Origin: Halomarina pelagica
Lineage (GTDB): Archaea; Halobacteriota; Halobacteria; Halobacteriales; Haloarculaceae
NCBI RefSeq assembly: GCF_024228315.1
Contig: NZ_CP100454.1
Location: 1,984,001-2,048,000 of the forward strand
Direction: 5' to 3'
Length of the DNA: 64,000 nucleotides
This document shows positions 16,501-25,604 of the stretch, one piece after another (position 1 is the first letter of the stretch; each line of letters begins with the position of its first letter). The notes below the pieces were generated by a model, which saw only the letters and a program-made list of their open reading frames with translations, did not search any database and was not told the DNA's origin. The position numbers and the translations under genes are program-made.

Positions 16501-17496
16501 ATGGACGGCCCGCTGTGGACCGAAACGCACGCGCCGACGCTGGAGGACCTGCCGCAGGCGGAGGTCCGCGACGCCCTCCGGCGGGCGGTCGACGAGCCGA
16601 TGAACCTCGTGTGCTACGGTCCGCGGGGTGCGGGCAAGACCGCCGCCGTCCGCGCGCTGGCGCGGGAGGCCCACGACTCCGAGAACGACCTCGTCGAGTT
16701 GAACGTCGACGACTTCTTCTCGCGGACGAAGACCGAGATCAAGAACGACCCGCGCTTCGCGTCGTTCCTGGTCGGGCGCTCCCGGATGTCCAAGCGGGAC
16801 ATGATCAACCACGTCCTGAAGGAGGCGGCCGCCTACGCGCCCGTCTCCGGGACGTACAAGACGATCCTGCTCGACGACGCGGGGACGATCCGCGAGGACT
16901 TCCAGCAGGCGCTGCGCCGGGTGATGGAGCGCCACCACCGGACCACCCAGTTCGTCATCGCGACGCGCCAGCCCTCGAAGCTCATCCCGCCGATCCGTTC
17001 GCGCTGCTTCAACGTCCCCGTCCGCGCTCCGACCCACGACGAGGTGGTGTCGGTCCTGCGTGACGTCGTCGAGGCGGAGGGGGTCGAGTACGAGGGCGAC
17101 GGCCTCGAGTACGTCGCGGGCTACGCCGACGGCGACCTCCGGCGGGCGATCCTCGGCGTGCAGACCACCGCGGAGACCGCCGGCGCGGTGACGATGAACG
17201 CCGCCTACGAGGCGCTCGGCGACGTGGGTCTGACCGGGAAGGTCGCGGAGATGCTCGACGACGCGGAGGCGGGCGAGTTCACGGACGCCCGTAACACGCT
17301 GGACGCGCTGCTCATCGACGAGGGCTACAGCGGGGAGGAGATCCTCGGGGACGTGCTCCGCGTCGCCCGCTCGCGCCACTCCGGGCGCGAACTCGCGCGG
17401 CTACACCGCCTCGCTGGCGAGGTGGACCTCGATCTCGCCGACGGGACGAGCGACCGCATCCACCTCGCCCACCTGCTCGCGGAACTCGGCAGGTAG
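16501..17496 (+). CDS. rfcC: Replication factor C small-subunit-like protein (RfcC type)
   Basis: A 331-residue AAA+ clamp-loader subunit. Walker A is GPRGAGKT near residues 40-47, Walker B ILLDDAG near 121-127, and a sensor/arginine-finger region is in PPIRSRCFNVPV. Haloarchaea carry three RFC genes; this one has the diverged, shorter N-terminus (WTETHAPTLEDLPQ) and the DDAG variant of the usual DEAD-like box, typical of RfcC. It should help load PCNA, whose gene lies 11 kb downstream. It converges with a small zinc-ribbon gene, with a 7-bp gap. Confidence 0.9.
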   Translation: MDGPLWTETHAPTLEDLPQAEVRDALRRAVDEPMNLVCYGPRGAGKTAAVRALAREAHDSENDLVELNVDDFFSRTKTEIKNDPRFASFLVGRSRMSKRDMINHVLKEAAAYAPVSGTYKTILLDDAGTIREDFQQALRRVMERHHRTTQFVIATRQPSKLIPPIRSRCFNVPVRAPTHDEVVSVLRDVVEAEGVEYEGDGLEYVAGYADGDLRRAILGVQTTAETAGAVTMNAAYEALGDVGLTGKVAEMLDDAEAGEFTDARNTLDALLIDEGYSGEEILGDVLRVARSRHSGRELARLHRLAGEVDLDLADGTSDRIHLAHLLAELGR

Positions 17497-17503
17497 CGGT
17501 AGC

Positions 17504-17647
17504 TCACTCGTTGCGCGGCACCGCGAGGTTCCTGAGGTACCCCCCGCACTTCCGGCAGAGCCGCCCGTGCTTCGCCGTCTCGTACCGCGCCTGACAGTCC
17601 ATACACTCGTAGTAGGGGTCTGCATCCCCCGTCCCCTGCGAACCCAT
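17504..17647 (-). CDS. Small zinc-ribbon protein
   Basis: A 47-residue protein with two CxxC knuckles (YYECMDCQARY and RLCRKCGGYL), a rubredoxin/zinc-ribbon-like fold. It matches the small haloarchaeal proteins often labelled rubrerythrin-like domain or HVO_0416-type zinc finger. It ends RNLAVPRNE. The start at 17647 gives MGSQGTGDADPYYEC. The promoter side is locally A+T-rich (ATGTTAAACGTT near 17669), consistent with a leaderless start. Function unknown. Confidence 0.8.
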   Translation of the reverse strand: MGSQGTGDADPYYECMDCQARYETAKHGRLCRKCGGYLRNLAVPRNE

Positions 17648-17757
17648 GCCCGGTGTAGTACGCCGGTCAATGTTAAACGTTACCGTATAGCACATATTCG
17701 GGGACGATCTCGGAGGCCGACCGCCGGCGCGGCGTCCGAGGAGTCGCGGCGGGACGG

Positions 17758-18720
17758 TCACGCGAGGACGAGGACGTGTCTGTCGAGCGACCGGTGGACG
17801 CGCCGTTCGAACGCGCGCTCGACGGTCCAGCCCGCCGCCTCCGCCGCCTCGCGCCACGGGCGGTCCGCGACGAGCACGCACCGGGGTGCGACCCGCCGGG
17901 CCTCCGCGAGCGCGTCGCCGACCAGGGCGTCGAGCCCGCCGACGATCTTCGACTGGCGGCCGTAGGGCGCGTCGAAGACGACGGCGTCGACGCTGTCGTC
18001 GCGCAGGGGGAGGCGCGTCGCGTCGCCGCGGAGCGTCTGTGCGGCGGCGGGACCGAGGAAGTGCGCGAGGTTCTCTCGCGCGCCGCGGACCATCTTCCGC
18101 TGGGCGTCGAGGCCGATCACCTCCGCGCCGACGAGTCCGCCCTCGACGAGCACGCCGCCGGTACCGCACATCGGATCGAGCACCCGCGCGCCGGGACGCG
18201 CTCCGGCGACGTTGACCAGCGCGCGGGCGAGCATCGCGTCCATGCTCCCGGGCTGGAAGAAGGGTCGGTCGGTGGGGCGGCGCGCGGCGAAGTCCCGCGG
18301 CGTCTCCACCTCGAGCCACCCCAGCGCGCAGGTGTCCCCCGAGAAACAGGCGCGCAACTCGTGGTCCGGACCGTCGAGGTCCACCTCGAACCCGCGCGCG
18401 ACGAGGACGCTCCCCAGCTCGCGCTCGGCGCGTCGCGTGTCCACGCCCGTCGTCCCCCGGACGTCGCGCGCGCGGACGGCGACGGTCCCCTCGCGGTCGA
18501 TCCGCGCGGCGTCGAGGAGTGCACGCGCGTCGGCGACGTCGGCGTCGGTCGTCCCGACGAGCGCGCTGACGCGGCGGGTGTACGCGAGCGACGCGACGCG
18601 CTCCGTGACGCCGCGCGCCGTGGCGAGACCGGGGGCGAGCGGCCGCACGTCGGAGCAGGCGCTCGCGGCTTCGCACCGCGCGAAGGGATCGTCCTCGCCG
18701 ACGAGTTCGAGGAGGTACAC
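17758..18720 (-). CDS. tRNA (guanine-N2-)-methyltransferase, Trm-G10 family
   Basis: A 320-residue enzyme expected to methylate G10 of tRNA. An N-terminal THUMP-type RNA-binding region (about 50-150) precedes a Rossmann methyltransferase with VLDPMCGTGGVLVEG as the SAM-binding loop and the catalytic FDAPYGRQSK, matching the (D/N)PPY-type motif with A in place of the first P. Starts further upstream would run into the tbp promoter. The GTG at 18720 (VYLLELVGEDD) matches the family N-terminus, so it is preferred. It is divergent from tbp, with a 118-bp shared promoter region. Confidence 0.88.
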   Translation of the reverse strand: MYLLELVGEDDPFARCEAASACSDVRPLAPGLATARGVTERVASLAYTRRVSALVGTTDADVADARALLDAARIDREGTVAVRARDVRGTTGVDTRRAERELGSVLVARGFEVDLDGPDHELRACFSGDTCALGWLEVETPRDFAARRPTDRPFFQPGSMDAMLARALVNVAGARPGARVLDPMCGTGGVLVEGGLVGAEVIGLDAQRKMVRGARENLAHFLGPAAAQTLRGDATRLPLRDDSVDAVVFDAPYGRQSKIVGGLDALVGDALAEARRVAPRCVLVADRPWREAAEAAGWTVERAFERRVHRSLDRHVLVLA

Positions 18721-18800
18721 GGGTTGACTCGCCGACGGACCCGTATCAGCGTACCGAAACCACCGGTCGTGGGATCGACCTGTCAGAGCATCCCCCACAC

Positions 18801-18811
18801 CTTTATAAAGG
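18801..18811 (+). promoter_or_regulatory. TATA element of tbp
   Basis: CTTTATAAAGG lies 28-38 nt upstream of the tbp ATG, and a second A+T-rich element (GTTTTAAG) lies between it and the start. TBP would bind its own promoter here, so autoregulation is possible but not shown. Confidence 0.5.
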
Positions 18812-18838
18812 TTAAATACGTGTTTTAAGTCGAAATAC

Positions 18839-19399
18839 ATGCCCGACCCCAAGGAAACCATCAATATCGAGAACGTGGTGGCCTCGACCGGCATCGGCCA
18901 GGAGCTGGACCTGCAGAGCGTCGCGATGGACCTCGAGGGAGCCGACTACGATCCGGAGCAGTTCCCCGGCCTCGTCTACCGGACGCAGAACCCCAAGTCG
19001 GCCGCCCTCATCTTCCGCTCCGGGAAGATCGTCTGCACCGGCGCGAAGAGCACCGACGACGTCCACGAGAGCCTCCGCATCGTCTTCGATAAGCTCCGCG
19101 ATCTGGAGATCCAGGTGGACGAGGACCCCGAGATCGTCGTTCAGAACATCGTCACCTCGGCCGACCTCGGCCGGACGCTCAACCTGAACGCCATCGCCAT
19201 CGGTCTCGGCCTCGAGAACATCGAGTACGAGCCCGAGCAGTTCCCGGGACTCGTCTACCGCCTCGACGACCCCGACGTGGTCGCGCTGCTGTTCGGTTCG
19301 GGGAAGCTCGTCATCACGGGCGGCAAGAAGCCCGAGGACGCGGAGCAGGCGGTCGACAAGATCGTCTCGCGGCTCGAAGAACTCGGCCTGCTCGAGTAA
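18839..19399 (+). CDS. tbp: TATA-box-binding protein
   Basis: A 186-residue general transcription factor with the two imperfect direct repeats of the TBP saddle. Matching segments are QFPGLVYRTQNPKSAALIF in the first half and QFPGLVYRLDDPDVVALLF in the second. Each repeat ends in a GKIVCTG / GKLVITG strand. It lacks the eukaryotic N-terminal extension and is acidic, as in halophiles. Haloarchaea often have several TBPs. The housekeeping neighbourhood and complete motifs suggest that this is the main one, which is an inference. Confidence 0.97.
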   Translation: MPDPKETINIENVVASTGIGQELDLQSVAMDLEGADYDPEQFPGLVYRTQNPKSAALIFRSGKIVCTGAKSTDDVHESLRIVFDKLRDLEIQVDEDPEIVVQNIVTSADLGRTLNLNAIAIGLGLENIEYEPEQFPGLVYRLDDPDVVALLFGSGKLVITGGKKPEDAEQAVDKIVSRLEELGLLE

Positions 19400-19405
19400 C
19401 CGAGC

Positions 19406-19801
19406 GTGTCCCCTCTCCGGAGTATCGACGCGCTAGCGGTGCAGCAGGTGACGCCGACCGCCGGCGGGCCGCTCGCGCTCGTCGGCACGTTCGTCCTCCT
19501 CTCGCTGCTGTTCGCGCTCACCGCGCACGTCGCCGCGCGCTACGTCCTCGGCGACGTGCCGTACTCGCGGGCGCTGTTCGTCGGCCCCGTCCCGGCGGCG
19601 GTGACGCTGCTGCTCCAGCAGTACCCGACGTGGGCGATGATACTCGTCGGCGTGCTCGGCGACTTCCTCGCCATCCGCTTCGTCTACCGCGTCCGCGCCG
19701 CGGTGGGGGGGCTCATCACCGTCGTCCACTACGCGGTGACGGTCATCCTCAGCATCATCGTCTACTTCGTGATCCTCACCCTCTCGACCGCGCCCGCGTA
19801 G
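19406..19801 (+). CDS. Four-TM conserved-type membrane protein
   Basis: A 131-residue protein with four hydrophobic segments (about 22-42, 52-68, 72-92, 106-128) and almost no soluble part. It starts with GTG at 19406, 6 bp after the tbp stop, so it is probably co-transcribed with tbp; a second GTG (VQQVTPTAGG) at 19439 is an alternative start. A membrane protein of this type beside tbp appears, from memory, in other haloarchaea, but I know no function. It converges with hisG, with 1 bp between the stops. Confidence 0.75.
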   Translation: MSPLRSIDALAVQQVTPTAGGPLALVGTFVLLSLLFALTAHVAARYVLGDVPYSRALFVGPVPAAVTLLLQQYPTWAMILVGVLGDFLAIRFVYRVRAAVGGLITVVHYAVTVILSIIVYFVILTLSTAPA

Positions 19802-19802
19802 C

Positions 19803-20648
19803 TCACTCCACGAGCCGTTCGATCTCGGTGACGAGGATGCCGCTCGCCCCCTGCTCGCGGAGCTTCGCGATGGTCTCGAAGACGTCGCGCTCGTCGACGA
19901 CGACGTGGACGGCGAGCATCCCCTCGCCCGCGATGTCCATCACGGTCGGCCCACCGAGGCCGGGGATGACCCCCTCGACCGCCTCGAGTCTGTCCTCGGG
20001 GACGTTCATCATCAGGTAGCGCTTGCCGCTCGCGGCGAGGACGGACTCGAGGGCCGTCCGCACCTGCTCCACCTTCTCGTCGCCGACGGCGTCGGAGCGG
20101 GCGAACAGCCGGACGGAACTCTCCATCACCTCCTCGACGATCCCGAGCCGGTTCATGCGGAGGGTGGTCCCGGTGCTCGTGATGTCCACGATCGCGTCCG
20201 CGATGTCGACGTGCGGGGTGAGTTCCGTCGCCCCCGAGACCTCCGCCACGTCGACCGCGACGCCGCGCTCCTCGAAGAACCGGCGCGTGACCCGCGGGAA
20301 CTCCGTGGCGACCGTCCCCCCCTCGAGGTCCGCGACCGACTCGACGGCGTCGTCCTCGGGGGCGGCGAGGACGAGCCGACACCGCCCGAACCCCAGATCC
20401 AGGAGGTCCACGAGGTCGGTGCCCGACTCGCGCTGCATGTCGAGGCCGGTGACGCCGACGTCCGCGGCCCCGTCGGCGACGTACTCGGGGATGTCGGCGG
20501 CGCGGACGAACAGGACGGTCACGTCGGGATCGACCGTCTCCGCGTACAGCTTCCGGTCCGCGCCGTCGACGAGGTGCAGGCCGGCCCGTTCGAGGAGATC
20601 GATCGTCGGCTCGTGCAGGCGGCCCTTGTTGGGCACGGCGATTCGCAT
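19803..20648 (-). CDS. hisG: ATP phosphoribosyltransferase (long form)
   Basis: A 281-residue first enzyme of histidine biosynthesis, joining ATP and PRPP. It has the family pattern [19 protein letters not shown], the PRPP-loop region around [14 protein letters not shown], and a C-terminal regulatory ACT-like domain (about 205-281) for histidine feedback. The length marks it as the HisG(L) form that works without HisZ. No other his genes are next to it, the usual scattered arrangement in haloarchaea. Confidence 0.95.
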   Translation of the reverse strand: MRIAVPNKGRLHEPTIDLLERAGLHLVDGADRKLYAETVDPDVTVLFVRAADIPEYVADGAADVGVTGLDMQRESGTDLVDLLDLGFGRCRLVLAAPEDDAVESVADLEGGTVATEFPRVTRRFFEERGVAVDVAEVSGATELTPHVDIADAIVDITSTGTTLRMNRLGIVEEVMESSVRLFARSDAVGDEKVEQVRTALESVLAASGKRYLMMNVPEDRLEAVEGVIPGLGGPTVMDIAGEGMLAVHVVVDERDVFETIAKLREQGASGILVTEIERLVE

Positions 20649-20739
20649 ACCCGCGTCTCGCGGCGACGGGGGAACTGTCTTTCCCTCGGCGCGCGGTGGG
20701 ACGGTGCCCGACGCTCGATACCGCCCTCCCGGGAGGCGC

Positions 20740-20901
20740 TCAGACCTGCTTTATGTTGTCCCGGATCTGCTGCTCGTCGACGTTCATGTCCGGGTGCTCG
20801 TTCCGCGCGTGCTCCTGCACCTGGTTCATTACTTCTTCCTCGCTCTCTCCCTCCGCCGTGTAGTCGCAACCATCCACGATGCAGTCGAACTGGTACGCCA
20901 T
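20740..20901 (-). CDS. DUF1059 family small protein
   Basis: A 53-residue protein reading [20 protein letters not shown] at the start, then a helix [18 protein letters not shown] ending near IRDNIKQV. Cys and His spacing (CxxxxC then two His about 18-24 residues later) is zinc-finger-like, and the pattern matches DUF1059. It is a short acidic single-domain protein of unknown role, common in haloarchaea in several copies. It is transcribed divergently from the deaminase gene at 21.09 kb. Confidence 0.8.
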   Translation of the reverse strand: MAYQFDCIVDGCDYTAEGESEEEVMNQVQEHARNEHPDMNVDEQQIRDNIKQV

Positions 20902-21086
20902 GATGCGTCTCCCCGTTTCCTCCGCGACGACGAAAGCGGTCAGCCTGCATACACAGCGCGTTAATGTACGTTGCCAAAACTTATCGCTGACTTAACATCG
21001 GTTCGAAGGACGGCGTTCGCACTCCCGGCCGCCGTCGTCCGGCGAACAGTCGATAGTATAACGCCCCTCCCGGGGGTAGCGCGGGT

Positions 21087-22385
21087 ATGACCACACTCGG
21101 CATCACCGACGGTCTCGTCCTCCGGCCCGACATGCGCGTCGAGCGGGCGGACGTGCTCGTCGATCGGGAGGCGGGCGAGATCGTGGACGTCGCACCCGAG
21201 GTCGGGGAGGGCGCGGACGAGCGACTCGACGCGAGCGACGCGCTCGTCGCGCCCGGGCTCGTCAACGCCCACACGCACGCGGCGATGACGCTCCTGCGCG
21301 GCTACGCCGACGACAAGCCGCTCGAGTCGTGGCTCCGCGAGGACGTCTGGCCCGCGGAGGCCGAACTCACCCCCGACGACATCGCCGCCGGGACCCGCCT
21401 CGCCGCCCTGGAGATGATCCGCTCCGGGACGACGGCGTTCGCGGACATGTACTTCTCCGAGCCGCGGGTCGCCGACGTGGTGGAGGAGGCGGGCCTGCGC
21501 GCGCGCCTCGGTCACGGGGTCGTCACGGTCGGCAAGGACGAGGAGGCGGCGTGGGCGGACGTGGAGGAGAGCCTGCGGGTGGCCGACGCGGTGCGCGGGG
21601 TGAGCGACCGTATCGAGACGGCGTTCACGCCCCACAGCCTCACCACCGTCGGCGAGGAGTACCTCCGCGATGGCGTCGAGCGCGCCCGCGAGCTGGGGGT
21701 GCCCGTCCACGTCCACGCGAACGAGACGCGCCACGAGGTCGACCCCATCGTCGAGGAGCGCGGCGTCCGCCCCCTGGAGTACGCCCGCGAGATCGGCCTG
21801 CTCGAACCCGAGGACTTCCTCGCCCACTGCGTCCACCTCGACGCGACGGAGATCGACCTGCTCGCCGAGACGGGCGCGAGCGCGATCCACTGTCCCGCGT
21901 CGAACATGAAGCTCGCGAGCGGCATGGCACCCGTCCAGCGCCTGCTCGACGCCGGCGTCAGCGTCGGTCTCGGGACCGACGGCGCGGCCTCGAACAACGA
22001 CCTCGACCTCTTCGGGGAACTGCGCGACGCCGCGATGATCGGGAAACTCGCCGCTGACGACGCCAGCGCGGTCGCCGCGCCCGACGCCGTGCGGATGGCG
22101 ACCGCGGGCAGCGCGGACGCGATCGGCCTCCCCGGGGGCCGGATCGAACCCGGCGCGGCCGCCGACTGCGTCGTCGTCGGCCTCGACGCGGCCCACCTCA
22201 CGCCCGTCCACGACCCCGTCAGCCACCTCGCGTACGCCGCGACCGGGAGCGACGTTCGACACACCGTCTGCGACGGCCGGGTGCTCATGCGCGACCGCGA
22301 GGTGCTCACGCTCGATCCCTGGACGATCCGGACCGAGGCCGAGGAGCGCGCCGAGGCGCTCGTCGAGCGCGCCGAGGCGAACTGA
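21087..22385 (+). CDS. Amidohydrolase: 5'-deoxyadenosine / MTA / SAH deaminase type
   Basis: A 432-residue metal-dependent hydrolase of the MtaD/DadD group, which deaminates SAH, methylthioadenosine or 5'-deoxyadenosine. The metal-binding HxH is in VNAHTHAAMTLLRGYADDKP, later metal ligands are in HVHANET and HCVHLD, and the closing aspartate is in GLGTDGAASNNDLD. Length and motifs match the family. It lies just upstream of SAH hydrolase on the same strand (220-bp gap), which supports a role in recycling S-adenosylhomocysteine. Substrate preference cannot be fixed from sequence. Confidence 0.9.
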   Translation: MTTLGITDGLVLRPDMRVERADVLVDREAGEIVDVAPEVGEGADERLDASDALVAPGLVNAHTHAAMTLLRGYADDKPLESWLREDVWPAEAELTPDDIAAGTRLAALEMIRSGTTAFADMYFSEPRVADVVEEAGLRARLGHGVVTVGKDEEAAWADVEESLRVADAVRGVSDRIETAFTPHSLTTVGEEYLRDGVERARELGVPVHVHANETRHEVDPIVEERGVRPLEYAREIGLLEPEDFLAHCVHLDATEIDLLAETGASAIHCPASNMKLASGMAPVQRLLDAGVSVGLGTDGAASNNDLDLFGELRDAAMIGKLAADDASAVAAPDAVRMATAGSADAIGLPGGRIEPGAAADCVVVGLDAAHLTPVHDPVSHLAYAATGSDVRHTVCDGRVLMRDREVLTLDPWTIRTEAEERAEALVERAEAN

Positions 22386-22412
22386 CCGCCGGACGACGCG
22401 GTTTCGGCGCGC

Positions 22413-22448
22413 GGCGAGGACGGCGAGGACGGCGAGGACGGCGAGGAC
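22413..22448 (+). repeat. 9-bp tandem repeat, four copies
   Basis: GGCGAGGAC is repeated four times without error, followed by a related GGCGGCGAC-rich stretch to about 22,500. It sits between the deaminase and SAH hydrolase genes, upstream of the latter's promoter. It may be a slippage product; no coding function is seen. Confidence 0.8.
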
Positions 22449-22605
22449 GGCGGCGGCGACGGCGGCCGCGACGACGGCGGCAGCGACGCGCGTGGTGACG
22501 GGCGACGGGAGCGCCGATCGCCGCACCGGCGGCGGGAGCGGTGCCCGACTCCGTCCCGCGCGGCGACCCGGTAGCGTTTTCCCCGCGTCCCTCACTTGTC
22601 CGAAC

Positions 22606-23967
22606 ATGTCGTATCCGCCGATCAGCGAGCGACTCGACGACCCGCGGGGGGCGCGCGAGGAGGGCCGACGCAAGATCGACTGGGCGAGAGGGCACATGCC
22701 CATCCTCGCGGCGCTCCGCGAGGAGTTCGAGGACCTGCGTCCGTTCGAGGGCCAGCGCATCGCGATGGCGATGCACGTCGAGGCGAAGACCGCGGCGCTG
22801 ACGGAGACGCTCGCCGCGGGCGGGGCCGAGATCGCCATCACCGGCTGCAACCCGCTCTCGACGCACGACGACGTGAGCGCGGCGCTCGACGCCAACGAGA
22901 ACATCACCTCCTACGCCCGGCGCGGCGTCGAGGGCGAGGAGTACTACGACGCCATCGAGGCCGTCATCGACCTCCGGCCGACGATCACCGTCGACGACGG
23001 CGGCGACCTCGTCTTCCGCATCCACGAGGAGCACCCCGACCTCGTCGACGGGATCATCGGGGGCTGCGAGGAGACGACCACGGGCGTCCACCGCCTGCGC
23101 GCGATGGACGAGGACGGCGCGCTCCGGTACCCCGTCTTCGCCGTCAACGACACGCCCATGAAGCGCCTGTTCGACAACGTCCACGGCACCGGCGAGTCCG
23201 CGCTCGCGAACATCGCCATGACGACCAACCTCTCGTTCGCCGGGAAGACGGTCGTCGTCGCGGGCTACGGCGACTGCGGCCGCGGCGTCGCCAAGAAGGC
23301 CGCCGGGCAGAACGCCCACGTCGTCGTCACGGAGGTCGAACCCCGTCGCGCGCTCGAGGCGCACATGGAGGGCTACGAGGTCCTGCCGATGCGCGAAGCC
23401 GCAGCGAAGGGCGACGTGTTCGTCACCGTGACGGGCAACCGCGACGTGATCACGCGGGAGCACTTCGAGGCGATGGAGGACGGCGTCCTGCTCGCCAACG
23501 CGGGCCACTTCGACGTCGAGGTGAACCTCGACGACCTCTCGGACCTCGCCGCGAACGTGCGTGAGGTCCGCGACGGCGTGATGGAGTACGAACTGGACGA
23601 CGGCCGCCGGCTCAACGTCCTCGCGGCGGGCCGCCTCGTCAACCTCGCGGGGCCGCTCGCGCTGGGCCACCCCGTCGAGGTGATGGACCAGTCCTTCGGC
23701 GTGCAGGCGGTCTGCGTGCGCGAACTCGTCGCCGCCCACTCCGGCGGCCTCCGCGACCGCCTCGCCGAGCGCCTCCGCGAACGGCTCGGGCGCTCCGACC
23801 GACTCGAGGCCGTCGGCGAGGACACCTACGGACCGGGCCTCCACGAGGTGCCCGACGCCCTCGACCGCGAGGTCGCCACCGTGAAGCTCGCCGCCGAGGG
23901 GATCGACATCGACTCCCTCACCGACGAGCAGGCCGACTACGTGGACGACTGGCGACACGGGACCTGA
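22606..23967 (+). CDS. ahcY: Adenosylhomocysteinase (S-adenosyl- or S-inosylhomocysteine hydrolase)
   Basis: A 453-residue NAD-dependent enzyme splitting SAH to adenosine and homocysteine. The substrate domain has GCNPLSTHDDVSAAL. The NAD-binding loop is VVVAGYGDCGRGVAKKAAG, and NAGHFDVEVN and a C-terminal DQADYVDDW-like end match the family. The start at 22606 gives MSYPPISERLDD and follows a GCGTTTTCC promoter-like element. In some euryarchaea the homologous enzyme prefers S-inosylhomocysteine; the deaminase next door makes that route possible here. Confidence 0.95.
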   Translation: MSYPPISERLDDPRGAREEGRRKIDWARGHMPILAALREEFEDLRPFEGQRIAMAMHVEAKTAALTETLAAGGAEIAITGCNPLSTHDDVSAALDANENITSYARRGVEGEEYYDAIEAVIDLRPTITVDDGGDLVFRIHEEHPDLVDGIIGGCEETTTGVHRLRAMDEDGALRYPVFAVNDTPMKRLFDNVHGTGESALANIAMTTNLSFAGKTVVVAGYGDCGRGVAKKAAGQNAHVVVTEVEPRRALEAHMEGYEVLPMREAAAKGDVFVTVTGNRDVITREHFEAMEDGVLLANAGHFDVEVNLDDLSDLAANVREVRDGVMEYELDDGRRLNVLAAGRLVNLAGPLALGHPVEVMDQSFGVQAVCVRELVAAHSGGLRDRLAERLRERLGRSDRLEAVGEDTYGPGLHEVPDALDREVATVKLAAEGIDIDSLTDEQADYVDDWRHGT

Positions 23968-23988
23968 TCCGGCCTCCGCCCCCGCCGC

Positions 23989-24045
23989 GCGTCCTCTCTC
24001 TCGTCGCGCGTCCTCTCTCTCGTCGCGCGTCCTCTCTCTCGTCGC
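23989..24045 (+). repeat. 19-bp tandem repeat, three copies
   Basis: GCGTCCTCTCTCTCGTCGC occurs three times head to tail with no mismatch, directly downstream of the SAH hydrolase stop. It is pyrimidine-rich on this strand. It could arise from slippage, or the C/T-rich tract could help end transcription. Confidence 0.8.
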
Positions 24046-24161
24046 GCCCACCTTCCGGCGTTCCCGCGGAGCCGTCGCGACCGCTCGAAACCGCCGTCGG
24101 GCGGCCGCGTCGTCGTCGGAAGTCGACTGGTTTATCCGCGCCGCGGCGCGAGTGAGACTGA

Positions 24162-24647
24162 ATGTCGAACGCGAAAGGGGACCGGCGCGAGCGCGAACTC
24201 GTCAAGCTGTTCGACGAGCGCGGCTTCGCCGTCATGCGCGCGCCCGCGAGCGGGAGCGCCACGGCGCGCGAGCTACCCGACGTGCTCGCGGGGAACGGCG
24301 ACGTCTTCTACGCCATCGAGGCCAAGGCCTCGGCGGGACGGCCCATCTACCTCACCGGCGAGGAGGTCGAGGCGCTCGTCTACTTCGCCCGCAACTTCGG
24401 CGCGAAGCCGAAGATCGGCGTTCGATTCGACCGGACCGACTGGGCGTTCTTCCACCCGGCGGCCCTCCACCGGACCGACGGCGGCAACTACCGCGTCAAG
24501 AAGGAGACCGCGCTCGAGGACGGAGAGACCATCGAGGAGCTGACCGCGACCGAGGACGACGACGACGGTCCCGGCGTCCGCGCGGTCCTGCGCGCGCTCA
24601 GGGCCGACGAGATAACGCTCGACGAGGCCGCGGCGATGCTCGAGTGA
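24162..24647 (+). CDS. hjc: Holliday junction resolvase Hjc
   Basis: A 161-residue archaeal structure-specific endonuclease that resolves four-way junctions. It has the Hjc N-terminus [17 protein letters not shown]. The nuclease core has acidic residues in ELPDVLAG and the E-x-K in YAIEAKAS, and a conserved [13 protein letters not shown] strand. Archaeal Hjc is typically near 120-140 residues; the extra C-terminal helix rich in Glu/Asp is usual for haloarchaea. The stop abuts the convergent SWIM-protein gene with no gap. Confidence 0.93.
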   Translation: MSNAKGDRRERELVKLFDERGFAVMRAPASGSATARELPDVLAGNGDVFYAIEAKASAGRPIYLTGEEVEALVYFARNFGAKPKIGVRFDRTDWAFFHPAALHRTDGGNYRVKKETALEDGETIEELTATEDDDDGPGVRAVLRALRADEITLDEAAAMLE

Positions 24648-25463
24648 TCAGTTCCGGGGGACGATCGGCGTCCGGTCGCGCTCGCGCGGCGCGACCCGCT
24701 CCAGCCGTGAAAGCGGGAACGAGTACCGCCTGAGGCTCTCGAACGGCGTCTCCGGGTCGGCGGAGAACGGGTAGACCACGCGGACGACGGGATCGTCCGC
24801 GGGGTAGCGCTCGTTGCCGGGGTAGTCGGCGACGGTCGTCTCGTTCCCCGCGAGCGCCGGCCCGGGCGCGGCGTCCCCGCCGCGTTCGTCGCCCCGGTCG
24901 CGCCCGTCATCGTCGCGCTCCTCTCCGTCGCGCTCCCGCGCCTCGGGGGCCTCGACCGCGTCCGCTCCTCGACCGTCGAACGCCGAGAGCGTCTCCTGTC
25001 TCGGCGGGAGGACCGTCTCGTCGGCCCGGTCGTCGGTCGTCTCCGCGACCACGACGAACGCGCCCGTCTCGCGGTCGCGGACCGTCGTCCCCGGGAGCAG
25101 GTAGCACTCCTCGCAGATCGCGGGGGCGTCCTCGCGGACGAAGGCGTCGCGGCCGCAGGCGCGACACTCGACGTCGAGGTAGCCCGGCGCGGGGACTCGA
25201 CCCCCCGTTATTTCGAGTGCAACTCGGCGGACGTGCTTGCACCGCTCGCCGCGGAACTGGTTGTCCGGACAGGAGCAGACCCCGTCCACCAGGTCGACGG
25301 TGTAGGTGTTTCCGCTCTGACTGTGAACGTCGTATATGCCGCCACCGCGGGCGCTAACGGCCATCTTCTCGGTCCAGGCTCGGGCGGCCCTCGGATCGAG
25401 ACGACGGGTGTCGGGGGCGAGGGCGACTCGCGGTGACGCTGGTATGATCTCGGCTTGCGTCAT
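24648..25463 (-). CDS. SWIM zinc-finger protein
   Basis: A 271-residue protein. A SWIM motif (CSCPDNQFRGERCKHV, about residues 63-78) has the CxCxnCxH ligands and is preceded by a short beta region (GNTYTVDLVDG). It is followed by a second treble-clef-like set (CRACGRDAFVREDAPAICEEC). The C-terminal half is an acidic low-complexity linker and a short end rich in aromatic residues. SWIM domains bind DNA or proteins and occur with recombination factors. Its convergent contact with hjc is suggestive but not proof of a shared role. Confidence 0.82.
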   Translation of the reverse strand: MTQAEIIPASPRVALAPDTRRLDPRAARAWTEKMAVSARGGGIYDVHSQSGNTYTVDLVDGVCSCPDNQFRGERCKHVRRVALEITGGRVPAPGYLDVECRACGRDAFVREDAPAICEECYLLPGTTVRDRETGAFVVVAETTDDRADETVLPPRQETLSAFDGRGADAVEAPEARERDGEERDDDGRDRGDERGGDAAPGPALAGNETTVADYPGNERYPADDPVVRVVYPFSADPETPFESLRRYSFPLSRLERVAPRERDRTPIVPRN

Positions 25464-25604
25464 GGTTTCGTGTCGGGAGCGCGACTCGATCGCTCCACGG
25501 GAAACGTAGGTTCCCGAGGTGCATTAGTCGCTCGCCCGCCGAGGCAAGCGAGGAAACCGGTCGGCTTCGAAGCGTTTTTGCTCCGTCCGTGGAAACCGCG
25601 CCGC

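Noticed and set aside
20961-22907. Long minus-strand open frame of 648 codons
   Set aside because: It runs antisense across the deaminase gene and into ahcY, both with full catalytic motifs.
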